Of a stretch of DNA of 64,000 nt, positions 19,587-27,122 are shown piece by piece; position 1 is the stretch's first letter; each line of letters begins with the position of its first letter. Both the position numbers and the translations under genes were made by a program. Source of the DNA: Lysinibacillus halotolerans (GTDB lineage Bacteria; Bacillota; Bacilli; Bacillales_A; Planococcaceae). The notes under the pieces were generated by a model. It had not been told where the DNA came from. It made no database searches and was given only the letters and a program-made list of their open reading frames with translations. The stretch is taken from contig NZ_RHLQ01000011.1 of NCBI RefSeq assembly GCF_003711845.1, positions 1 to 64,000 of the forward strand, in the 5' to 3' direction.

Positions 19587-20363
19587 TTAAAACCCTTGTC
19601 TAAAAAGCCAATTTTCACATAAATTTTTCCATTGTCCAACGATTTCATCCTTTTCTGCAAGGCCAAGTCCGTGGCGGCCATTTGGGAAAATATGCATTTC
19701 GTAAGGAATATTCCATTTCGATAAAGCTGCAGCATATAAAAGACTATTTTCAACAGGAACTGTGCCATCGTCCGCCGTATGCCATAAAAACGTTGGAGGC
19801 GTGTGGGGAGAGACGTTTAACTCATGGGATAATTGAGCACGTAGTTCATCAGTGGGATTTTCTCCTAATAAGTTATGGAGGGATCCTTCATGAAAATGCT
19901 TTAAAAAGGAAATAACGGGATAACAAAGTATTGCAAAGTTCGGTCGGCTGCTCTCCTGATCTATTTTATCAATCGGAGGATAAGCATGAAAACTGGATAG
20001 GGTAGAAGCAGAAGCAACTAAATGACCTCCGGCAGAAAAACCAAGAATGGCAATCTTTTGTTTATCGAGGTTCCACTCCTTAGAATAAAATCGCACAAAA
20101 CGAATCGCACGTTGGATATCTGCCAATGGAACAGGGTGTTTATATGGAGCTACTCGATAATTTAATACAAAGGCAGAGATTCCTAGCTTGTTTAACCATT
20201 TTGCAACGGGTTCCCCTTCATGATTTGCACGACGCTGATAGCTTCCACCGGGACAAATGATGATAGCACCACGACTAACGGAGTGTTCAACTAGATAGGG
20301 AATCAATGTAGGAACATCTTCAATGTTTTCTAAATTTGTATTTGGCCATAGTAGATGAGTCAT
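19587..20363 (-). CDS. Alpha/beta hydrolase, acetylesterase-like
   Basis: A 258-residue alpha/beta hydrolase of the esterase/lipase (BD-FAE/Axe-like) group. The oxyanion-hole motif CPGGSYQ (about 38-43), the nucleophile in GFSAGGH (S110), an acid in TADDGTVP (about D198) and the histidine in NGRHGLG (about H231) form a complete triad. No signal peptide is evident, so it acts in the cytoplasm. In a pectin-degradation island the likely job is removing acetyl (or methyl) esters from imported oligogalacturonides; substrate is inferred from context only. It is divergent from the oxidoreductase gene, with a 317-base shared control region. GAGAGG precedes the ATG by eight bases. Confidence 0.82.
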   Translation of the reverse strand: MTHLLWPNTNLENIEDVPTLIPYLVEHSVSRGAIIICPGGSYQRRANHEGEPVAKWLNKLGISAFVLNYRVAPYKHPVPLADIQRAIRFVRFYSKEWNLDKQKIAILGFSAGGHLVASASTLSSFHAYPPIDKIDQESSRPNFAILCYPVISFLKHFHEGSLHNLLGENPTDELRAQLSHELNVSPHTPPTFLWHTADDGTVPVENSLLYAAALSKWNIPYEMHIFPNGRHGLGLAEKDEIVGQWKNLCENWLFRQGF

Positions 20364-20524
20364 ATAATAACCTCTCTTTTATACATGATTTTTAATTTTG
20401 GAAGGTCCAAAAAATCACAAAGTATAAATTGCTATTCCTCCGTTTGAATGATTAATGTTTGGAACCTTAATTGCCTTCCTCTGTTTTGTGGTCATTTTAA
20501 ATTTTAGGTGAAATCATCTTTGAA

Positions 20525-20569
20525 AATAATTAAAGATTTTAAGATGAATGAGTAAAATTTTAAGGTAAA
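20525..20569 (+). promoter_or_regulatory. Two-box direct-repeat operator, site A
   Basis: Two boxes, TTAAAGATTTTAAGATG and GTAAAATTTTAAGGT, share the core TTTTAAG at positions 21 bp apart (G at 20543 and 20564). The second core G is 18 bases before the first base of the -35 at 20582. Site C before the KDPG aldolase remnant has identical geometry, and site B at 22091-22132 repeats 23 bases exactly in reverse. It is a candidate binding site for the AraC-type response regulator encoded at 28915-30462. Confidence 0.65.
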
Positions 20570-20581
20570 TAGAAACTTTGA

Positions 20582-20610
20582 TTGAGAGTCGGGAAGGATT
20601 GAATTACACT
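20582..20610 (+). promoter_or_regulatory. Promoter of the Gfo/Idh/MocA oxidoreductase gene
   Basis: TTGAGA at 20582-20587 and TACACT at 20605-20610 are separated by 17 bases. Operator site A lies directly upstream, an activator-like position. Confidence 0.6.
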
Positions 20611-20644
20611 ATCTTTAACTTTTGTTATATTTAGGTAATTGAAA

Positions 20645-20658
20645 TGATAGCGCTAACA
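20645..20658 (+). promoter_or_regulatory. Candidate CcpA cre site
   Basis: TGATAGCGCTAACA fits the cre consensus TGWAANCGNTNWCA at 13 of 14 positions. It lies downstream of the predicted promoter and 22 bases before the start codon, fitting catabolite repression by roadblock. Confidence 0.6.
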
Positions 20659-20680
20659 TGAATATAGGGGGATAGTTGTT

Positions 20681-21991
20681 ATGAAAAAAAAGTATGTCAT
20701 TTGCGGTGTTAGTAACCGGGCATTACAAATGTTTATCGGTCCAATGATTAACGAGTTTTCAAAGGAAAGTGAGATTGTGGGTCTCCTAGACTCCGACCTT
20801 TATCGTTTTACGATATGTAAACAAAAATATCCACTTCTTAAACATGTTCCAACGTTTTCTGCGAATCAATTTGAAACAATGATTGAACAAACAAAGCCAG
20901 ATTATGTCATAGTTGCGGGCAGGGATGATACCCATGTTGAATACATTTTAAAAGCGTTACGAATGCAAGTTAATGTGATTACAGAAAAGCCAATGGTGAC
21001 AAACGCCAAAGATGCTTATAAAGTTATGCAGGCTGAAGCAGAAAGTAATGCAAGTGTCATTGTCACGTTTAACTATCGATATAGCCCATTCCATCGGAAA
21101 ATCAAAGAAATGATTCTTGAAGGCAAGGTTGGCAGAATTACGTCTGTTGATTTAAATTGGTATATTGATACTTTCCATGGCTCTAGTTATTTTAGAAGGT
21201 GGAATCGAGATCGAAAGCTTTCAGGAGGATTGTCCGTTCACAAATCAACCCATCATTTTGATCTAGTGAATTGGTGGTTAGATCAAAAACCGGAAGAAGT
21301 GTTTGCCTATGGGGACTTGTATTATTTTGGTCCGGAAGGGGAATTAAACCCTCGGAAGAAAGCAAGTCGCTTTTGTGGAAACTGTGATGATCAAAGGAAC
21401 TGTGCTTATCATAAACGTTGGAATCCACGTAGTGGTTCTAATTCTGTGAGGGATGATCATCTTCTGGCGGGGGTTTATGAGGAAATTCCTTATACGAATT
21501 ACAGACCTGATGCTTGTATTTACGATGAAGAGATTAGTATTGAAGATACTTATGTGGCCGTGGTGAAATATGATGGAGGAAGTTTACTAAGCTATTCGAT
21601 TAATTTTTCCGCTCCATATGAAGGATATCGTCTTGCTATCAATGGAACAAAAGGGCGAATTGAGACAACTGAATTCCATGAACCTTCAAGAATCCACTTT
21701 AACTATCCTGAGCAAACAATCGATTATTTTCCGTTGTTCGGAGCAAAAGAAACAATTGAACTCGTCAAAAATCCAGGAGGCCACGGAGGTGGTGATCCAA
21801 TCTTGCTAGAAGATCTTTTCCTAGGTCCTGACCCATCCCGGAACTATCCAATTTTAGCTGGCTCAGAAGCAGGGGCATATTCGATTGCCATTGGAGAAGG
21901 GGTATGGAGGTCTGTCAAAGAAGGAAAGCCTATTAAAATAAAAGAATTATTATTCCAACAAGAGAAAGTGACGAATCATTGTACTAAATGA
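20681..21991 (+). CDS. Gfo/Idh/MocA-family oxidoreductase
   Basis: A 436-residue NAD(P)-dependent oxidoreductase. The Rossmann start VICGVSNRALQMF and the ITEKPMVTNAKDA segment, whose EKP lysine is the usual catalytic residue, are clear. The C-terminal half is the alpha/beta substrate domain. An insertion near residues 231-245 contains a cysteine/histidine cluster (FCGNCDDQRNC, then AYH) that is unusual for the family and may bind a metal. The substrate is unknown; the island suggests a uronate or an unsaturated uronate product. It is the first gene behind operator A and a cre site, followed by the ABC importer genes. Confidence 0.82.
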   Translation: MKKKYVICGVSNRALQMFIGPMINEFSKESEIVGLLDSDLYRFTICKQKYPLLKHVPTFSANQFETMIEQTKPDYVIVAGRDDTHVEYILKALRMQVNVITEKPMVTNAKDAYKVMQAEAESNASVIVTFNYRYSPFHRKIKEMILEGKVGRITSVDLNWYIDTFHGSSYFRRWNRDRKLSGGLSVHKSTHHFDLVNWWLDQKPEEVFAYGDLYYFGPEGELNPRKKASRFCGNCDDQRNCAYHKRWNPRSGSNSVRDDHLLAGVYEEIPYTNYRPDACIYDEEISIEDTYVAVVKYDGGSLLSYSINFSAPYEGYRLAINGTKGRIETTEFHEPSRIHFNYPEQTIDYFPLFGAKETIELVKNPGGHGGGDPILLEDLFLGPDPSRNYPILAGSEAGAYSIAIGEGVWRSVKEGKPIKIKELLFQQEKVTNHCTK

Positions 21992-22090
21992 TAAGGAAAT
22001 CTCGCAACTAGAAACAGAAAAAATTCTCCACTCCTATATTACTAGAATAGTAGCAACAAACTTTTAGTTGCGAAAAGAATTTTCTAAAAA

Positions 22091-22132
22091 ATCTTAAAAT
22101 TTTTACCAATCATCTTAAAATCTTTAATTATT
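22091..22132 (-). promoter_or_regulatory. Two-box direct-repeat operator, site B (reverse orientation)
   Basis: On the plus strand the boxes read ATCTTAAAA at 22091 and again at 22112, exactly 21 bp apart. The reverse complement of 22110-22132 is identical over 23 bases to site A at 20525-20547. It lies upstream of the importer genes, but points the opposite way relative to them. Confidence 0.6.
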
Positions 22133-22156
22133 AAAGAAACCGTTTTCATTTACAAT
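22128..22156 (+). promoter_or_regulatory. Possible promoter of the ABC importer genes
   Basis: TTATTA at 22128-22133 and TACAAT at 22151-22156 have a 17-base spacer. The -35 is weak, which would suit an activated promoter next to operator B. Confidence 0.4.
22135..22148 (+). promoter_or_regulatory. Candidate CcpA cre site
   Basis: AGAAACCGTTTTCA matches the cre consensus at 13 of 14 positions. It lies between operator B and the first permease gene, inside the possible promoter spacer. Confidence 0.55.
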
Positions 22157-22180
22157 TGTCATTAGGAAGGAGGAAACTAA

Positions 22181-23122
22181 ATGAGTTATTCACAAGGATT
22201 TCCTGAAACTGCTGTAAACAGTAAAAAAGTGGAACATAAAAAGAAAATAAAAAAAGATAAATGGGTACCTTATCTTTTTATTTTGCCATCATTTCTCATT
22301 ATTTTAGGTTTTCTGTTTTACCCAATAGCAACTGTATTCTACTATAGCCTTCAAAACTATGATGTTTCTGCACCTTATTATAATAGTTTTGCAGGACTTG
22401 ATAATTTTATAAAAATCTTTACACAAGACGAAATGTTTATTCCGAGTTTAATTAACAGTTTGAAATGGGTTGTTTCAGAAGTCGGTCTTCAATTAATTTT
22501 TGGTATGATTTTAGCTTTATTGCTGAACCAAACCTTCAAATTTAGAGGGCTAGCACGGGCGGTTGCCTTTATTCCATGGGCGATTTCAGGCGTACTTGCT
22601 TCCGTTATGTGGTCAATGATGTTCAATGAACATATGGGGGTTATCAATGATTTGCTTATGAAATTGGGACTCATTGACGAACCGATGGCATTTTTAGCAA
22701 GTACATCAACCGCTTTTGGATCTGTTGTAATCGCTGAGTTATGGAGGGGAATTCCTTTCTTCGCGATTACTCTATTAGCTTCCTTACAAAGTATTCCGAA
22801 CGAATTATATGAAGCTGCAAGAGTGGATGGTGCAAGTAGATGGAAAACGTTTATTTATGTCACTTTGCCACAACTCAAAAATACAATTATTTTAACAACA
22901 TTATTAAGGGTTGTTTGGGAATTTAATAACGTCGATCTACTATTCAATTTAACAGGCGGTGGTCCTGCCCATTCTACAACAACACTAACAATGTATATTG
23001 CTGATTTAGCTGTACACGGAAGTAATTTCGGTTATGGTTCAGCATTAACGGTTGTTTCCTTTGGTATTCTATTAATCTTTGCCATCCTTTACTTGAGGCT
23101 ATCCCGTTATGAAAAGGAGTGA
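22181..23122 (+). CDS. Oligosaccharide ABC transporter permease (MalF-type)
   Basis: A 313-residue inner-membrane permease of the carbohydrate uptake type 1 family, with six hydrophobic segments starting at about residue 29 (YLFILPSFLIILGFLFY). The EAA loop, YEAARVDGASRWKTFIYVTLP near residue 210, docks to the ATPase. With the next gene it would form the channel for importing pectin-derived oligosaccharides. No ATPase lies beside it; the MsmX/UgpC-type ATPase at 40994 is the probable energiser. AGGAAGGAGG precedes the ATG, and the second permease starts eight bases after the stop. Confidence 0.92.
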   Translation: MSYSQGFPETAVNSKKVEHKKKIKKDKWVPYLFILPSFLIILGFLFYPIATVFYYSLQNYDVSAPYYNSFAGLDNFIKIFTQDEMFIPSLINSLKWVVSEVGLQLIFGMILALLLNQTFKFRGLARAVAFIPWAISGVLASVMWSMMFNEHMGVINDLLMKLGLIDEPMAFLASTSTAFGSVVIAELWRGIPFFAITLLASLQSIPNELYEAARVDGASRWKTFIYVTLPQLKNTIILTTLLRVVWEFNNVDLLFNLTGGGPAHSTTTLTMYIADLAVHGSNFGYGSALTVVSFGILLIFAILYLRLSRYEKE

Positions 23123-23130
23123 TTTGAAGG

Positions 23131-23967
23131 ATGTTTTCAACTAATAAAAAACTAGATAAAATCTTAACTTTATATCTTCCGCTAACGTTAATGCTTAGCT
23201 TTACCTTATTTCCAATTTATTGGACAATCAATACAGCATTGAAACCAGAGGGAGATATTCTTAAGCGTCCACTCGAATACTTACCAGCCAATCCGACAGT
23301 TGAAAATTTTGTATATGCCTGGACGAACATTGGATTTGCCACTTTTTTTAAAAATAGCTTAATCGTCGGGATATGTACGGTTATCGTTGTTCTGATTTGT
23401 TCTACTTTATCTGGTTATGCTCTAGCTAGATATAATTTTAAAGGGAAAAAGGGTTTCATGCTGATGCTATTATGTACTCAGTTTATCCCGCGGGCAATGA
23501 TGATTATTCCATTATTTATTATCTTTAAAAATTTTGGGTTAATTAGTCATCCGCTTTCTCTAATCATTACGTATACAGCCGTTGAGATTCCATTTACAAC
23601 GATACTTATGTCAGGATTTATCTCAAATGTTCCAAAGGAATTGGAAGAAGCGGCCATGATTGATGGTTGTTCTAAACTGCAAGCATTACGCCATGTCGTC
23701 TTTCCATTGCTAATGCCGGGGATTGTAGCAACAGGGGTATTTACATTTATTTATACTTGGAATGAATTTTTATTAGCCTTGATGCTAACGAATCAACAAT
23801 CCAAATTCACGCTTCCTGTTGGTTTAAGTTCGATGATGGGCGAGTTTAACGTTAACTATGGGGCATTGGCAGCTGGAAGTGTTATTGCTTTAATTCCTGC
23901 GGTTATATTATTTGCCTACGCACAAAAGCACCTTGTCAATGGGATAGGTGGAGCTGTCAAAGGTTAA
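23131..23967 (+). CDS. Oligosaccharide ABC transporter permease (MalG-type)
   Basis: A 278-residue partner permease with six membrane segments. The EAA loop LEEAAMIDGCSKLQALRHVV lies near residue 170, and the ending KHLVNGIGGAVKG is typical of MalG/LacG-type carbohydrate permeases. It pairs with the MalF-type protein upstream and the lipoprotein downstream. The ribosome site AAAGGAG overlaps the end of the upstream gene, so expression is coupled. Confidence 0.92.
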   Translation: MFSTNKKLDKILTLYLPLTLMLSFTLFPIYWTINTALKPEGDILKRPLEYLPANPTVENFVYAWTNIGFATFFKNSLIVGICTVIVVLICSTLSGYALARYNFKGKKGFMLMLLCTQFIPRAMMIIPLFIIFKNFGLISHPLSLIITYTAVEIPFTTILMSGFISNVPKELEEAAMIDGCSKLQALRHVVFPLLMPGIVATGVFTFIYTWNEFLLALMLTNQQSKFTLPVGLSSMMGEFNVNYGALAAGSVIALIPAVILFAYAQKHLVNGIGGAVKG

Positions 23968-24012
23968 TTTTGTAATAAATAAAATGATGAAAAGGAATAG
24001 GGGGAAAACATC

Positions 24013-25359
24013 ATGTTTATGAAAAGGGGAAAATACAAAAGTTCTATTTTAGCGTTATCAATTGTTTCAGGTTTACTGCTTGCGGGGTGCAACGGTGATG
24101 ATGAAGCACCTTCAGCATCAAATGACTCAAACAATAATTCAGATGAGCCTGTAACAATAACTTTCTGGGATGAAAATGCAAGTCCAGAGCGAACACCGTT
24201 ATGGGAAGAAATTATTAAACAGTTCGAAGATGCAAACCCAAATATTGACGTTGAGTATGTAGGGATTCCAAATAAATCCGCTAAATCCAAATATGATGCG
24301 GCAATCGCTGCAAATGATACGCCGGACGTTGGATCAGTTCAAACAACTTGGCTTCCAGAATTCTCTATCCGTGAAGCATTATTACCTCTTGATGAGTATT
24401 TTGAAGGATCTGAATTAAAGGATAAAATTAATGCAAGTGCAATTGAATTTAATAAGAAGATTACACAAGATGGTAAATTGTATGGAATTCCTTATGCCCA
24501 AAACTTAGATACAATCTGGATTCGTACAGATTGGTTTGAGGAAGCAGGAGTAAAAGAACCAGAAACATTTGATGAATTCTTTACTGCAATTGAAAAAATG
24601 ACGGATAAAGAAAATGGTCGTTATGGCTACACAATCCGCGGTGGGGCAGGGGGATCCTTCCAGCTACAGCGTTTAATGTTTGCTTACAGTGGTTTAGATT
24701 ATTTTGATGAAGACGGAAAAGTAAATATCAATGACCCTAAACATGTTGAATTTGTAGAAAAATATTTATCTTACTACGAAAAGTTCACTCCTAAGAGTGA
24801 TATTACAAATGGTTATAAAGAAATGATTGCAGGTTTTGATACTGGTGTTGTTGCTATGGTACACCATAATGTTGGTTCTTACGGAGAGCATAAAAAATCA
24901 TTAGAAGAAGGGACATTTAAGACGATTCCACTTCCTAAGACAGAGGAAGGCAAATATGTTGCTGAAGGTGGAAACGCTGTCAATATAGCAGTATTCAATA
25001 GTACAAAACATCCTGATGCTGCTTGGAAATTTGCTGAGTTTGTTAACTCTCCAGAAGCACAAAGTTTATGGAATGAATCCACTGGGCAAATCCCAACAAA
25101 CACGGATGTATTGGATGACGAGTGGGTACAAAATGCTCAACATATTAAAGTAGCATTTGAAGTGTATGAAAACCCTGAAACAAAGCTATATGAACCACCA
25201 TTCTATTTACCAGATTATCGCTCGATTCTTGATAATTTAGTAGACCCTGGTATCCAGCAAGTGATGAGTGGACAAAAGTCGGCAAAAGATTTCTTAGATG
25301 AATGGGCTAAAGCAATTGAAGAGTCAAAAGAGAAATACGACCAGACGTTTAATAAATAA
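24013..25359 (+). CDS. Extracellular sugar-binding lipoprotein of the ABC importer
   Basis: A 448-residue family 1 extracellular solute-binding protein. The N-terminus has a lipoprotein signal peptide with the lipobox LLAGC (lipidated C26) and a Ser/Asn/Asp-rich linker, then TITFWDENASPERTPLWEEI, the start of the binding fold. It would sit on the outer face of the membrane and deliver oligogalacturonides or rhamnogalacturonan fragments to the two permeases encoded upstream; the ligand is inferred from the island. GGGG precedes the ATG at 24013; ATG 24019 is an equally possible start. Confidence 0.92.
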   Translation: MFMKRGKYKSSILALSIVSGLLLAGCNGDDEAPSASNDSNNNSDEPVTITFWDENASPERTPLWEEIIKQFEDANPNIDVEYVGIPNKSAKSKYDAAIAANDTPDVGSVQTTWLPEFSIREALLPLDEYFEGSELKDKINASAIEFNKKITQDGKLYGIPYAQNLDTIWIRTDWFEEAGVKEPETFDEFFTAIEKMTDKENGRYGYTIRGGAGGSFQLQRLMFAYSGLDYFDEDGKVNINDPKHVEFVEKYLSYYEKFTPKSDITNGYKEMIAGFDTGVVAMVHHNVGSYGEHKKSLEEGTFKTIPLPKTEEGKYVAEGGNAVNIAVFNSTKHPDAAWKFAEFVNSPEAQSLWNESTGQIPTNTDVLDDEWVQNAQHIKVAFEVYENPETKLYEPPFYLPDYRSILDNLVDPGIQQVMSGQKSAKDFLDEWAKAIEESKEKYDQTFNK

Positions 25360-25370
25360 ATATGATGTAA

Positions 25371-25412
25371 AGTTCATTCAGTAGAAAATATCTCTACTGG
25401 ATGAATTTTTTG
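25371..25412 (+). terminator. Rho-independent terminator after the binding protein gene
   Basis: TTCATTCAGTAGA pairs with TCTACTGGATGAA around AAATATC, with one G-T pair, followed by six T residues. It probably makes the abundant binding protein transcript end before the GH105 gene. Confidence 0.85.
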
Positions 25413-25537
25413 AAAGATTTAAGTAATACATTTATATCCATTTGTTTTTCACTATTGATAATGGAAGAAGCCTGTAACAATCAGCCTAATTCAAATCAAT
25501 TTAGGTGAAATCACTTTCAAGAAAAGGAGAATGAACA

Positions 25538-26647
25538 ATGGGAGAGACAACGAATACAATCGCTACAAAAACGCCATTGGTGATGGCGGAAAAGGCATGC
25601 CAAGCTTTAATGAAAACATTTCATCCTGAAGAACTGCCTCCCGCTAAATCCTTTCACTATCATCAAGGTGTTTTTCTATATGGAATGTACAGAGTTTATC
25701 AAGAAACGGGTAAAAGGGAATATTTCGACTATATTAAAGGCTATTTTGATTGTTTAATTGATGAGTATGGAAATTTATGCTTCGCAAGAGATGAGCTTGA
25801 CTCAACGATGGCGGGAATTTTGTTGTTTCCATTATATGAAGAAACAAAAGATCCAAGGTATATGATTGCCGCTAAGCGATTAAGGAGTGCGTTAGATACG
25901 CTAAATAGAACGTCAGAAAATGGCTTCTGGCATAAAGAGAAATATCCATATCAAATGTGGTTAGACGGACTCTTCATGGGCGGACCATTCATGGTACTTT
26001 ATAGCCAGCATTTCCATGAGGAAGAATTAATTCAAACCGTTCTTTTACAAGAAAAATTAATGAGAAAACATATGACAGACGACAAAACGGGTTTGCTCTA
26101 CCATGCGTGGGATGAAAAGAAAGTTCAGCCATGGGCGAATGCTGAAACAGGATGTTCACCAGAATTTTGGGGGCGTTCTCTCGGATGGTATGGTACGGCA
26201 TTGATTGACTTGTTAGAGTTTTTAGGGGATCGAAAACGAGGACAAGAGCAATTAATTTCATCTCTTCAAAACTTCATTCCAGCAATTGCTAACTTCCAAG
26301 ATGACAAAACGGGTTTATGGTATCAGATTGTCGATAAAGGTAGTTTAGAAGATAATTGGCTAGAATCCTCTTGTTCTGCCTTGTTTCTTTATTTCATATC
26401 GAAGGCAATTGAGCATGGTTTAGTCGATGATTCCTATCGTGGAGTAGCGGATAAAGCTTATAAAGGATTGTTAGAGCATATGGTAGAAGAAAAAGATTCA
26501 ACACTTATATTAAGTGGAATTTGTATCGGTACTTCAGCTGGAGTATATGACTACTATGTGGATCGCCCAACATCTGAAAATGATTTACATGGTATGGGTG
26601 CGTTTATTTTAGGAAGTATGGCGTATTATGATCTTATAAAAGAATAA
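25538..26647 (+). CDS. GH105 unsaturated rhamnogalacturonyl/galacturonyl hydrolase
   Basis: A 369-residue (alpha/alpha)6-barrel hydrolase of family 105/88, like YteR and YesR of B. subtilis. It removes the terminal 4,5-unsaturated uronate left by pectin or rhamnogalacturonan lyases. The general-acid aspartate lies in MWLDGLFMGGPF near residue 146. SPEFWGRSLGWYG and LESSCSALFLYF are further family stretches, and GICIGTSAGVYDYYVDRP closes the barrel. There is no signal peptide, so it acts on imported fragments. AAGGAG lies before the ATG. Confidence 0.9.
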   Translation: MGETTNTIATKTPLVMAEKACQALMKTFHPEELPPAKSFHYHQGVFLYGMYRVYQETGKREYFDYIKGYFDCLIDEYGNLCFARDELDSTMAGILLFPLYEETKDPRYMIAAKRLRSALDTLNRTSENGFWHKEKYPYQMWLDGLFMGGPFMVLYSQHFHEEELIQTVLLQEKLMRKHMTDDKTGLLYHAWDEKKVQPWANAETGCSPEFWGRSLGWYGTALIDLLEFLGDRKRGQEQLISSLQNFIPAIANFQDDKTGLWYQIVDKGSLEDNWLESSCSALFLYFISKAIEHGLVDDSYRGVADKAYKGLLEHMVEEKDSTLILSGICIGTSAGVYDYYVDRPTSENDLHGMGAFILGSMAYYDLIKE

Positions 26648-27028
26648 CTGAATTGAAGAGATGACAGGTTAGTCAGGTAGTTTTAGACTAACGGAAACCC
26701 ATAATATTATTCGAGGAAATGCTATTCGTCAAATGGAATCTAATTAGTTATAATAATTTCTCTGTGAAAATAGATAACCCTTGGAGCAATGATTGGATTG
26801 TTAATTCAATAACAGCGCAATTTGTTAAAAGGAAGACTTATATAAATGATTTTTGATTTTATTGGGGGATCTTACAAGGATCCAATTACAATAACATGGA
26901 ATTTGGCCAAAGCATTCGATGTGATATCACAACGAGTGCTTTTTTCTTTCCTTTGTGTACCGTTGGAAAACTGCCAATACCAATAACAGAAGGCATACTA
27001 AGAAGAACGCTTAGATTGGCAGATAGGG
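26648..27028. other. Gap between the GH105 and sensor kinase genes
   Basis: No intact gene is seen. Near 26699-26746 a short frame reads HNIIRGNAIRQMESN before a stop, reminiscent of the C-terminus of amidohydrolases, so a decayed gene is possible but weakly supported. A terminator-like hairpin follows at 26909-26946. CTGCCAA at 26971-26977 and TTGGCAG at 27016-27022 form inverted arms around an inner CTAAG/CTTAG stem, just before the promoter of the kinase gene. Confidence 0.4.
26909..26946 (+). terminator. Terminator-like hairpin
   Basis: AAAGCATTCG pairs with CGAGTGCTTT (one wobble), followed by a T run to 26946. The loop is the palindrome TGTGATATCACA, which extends the stem. It would end transcripts from the GH105 gene. 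Confidence 0.7.
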
Positions 27029-27058
27029 TTGTTAAGTATAGTGAAAATTTAGTATATT
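27029..27058 (+). promoter_or_regulatory. Possible promoter of the two-component system genes
   Basis: TTGTTA at 27029-27034 and TATATT at 27053-27058 have an 18-base spacer and lie 65 bases before the kinase start. No copy of the two-box operator is present here, so the regulator may be expressed independently of its targets. Confidence 0.45.
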
Positions 27059-27122
27059 TAGAATAAAGAAATAGATTAACCGCTTACATCATTGTTTAGA
27101 TAGAAGAGAAGGGGGTGAACTG

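Noticed and set aside
22002-22074. Inverted arms TCGCAACTA/TAGTTGCGA as the terminator of the oxidoreductase gene
   Set aside because: The 55-base loop and lack of a T run make termination unlikely; it may be a chance or structural hairpin.
26920-26931. TGTGATATCACA as a CRP-type operator
   Set aside because: It lies in the loop of a terminator hairpin, after the gene it would follow, and Bacillales do not use cAMP-CRP control.
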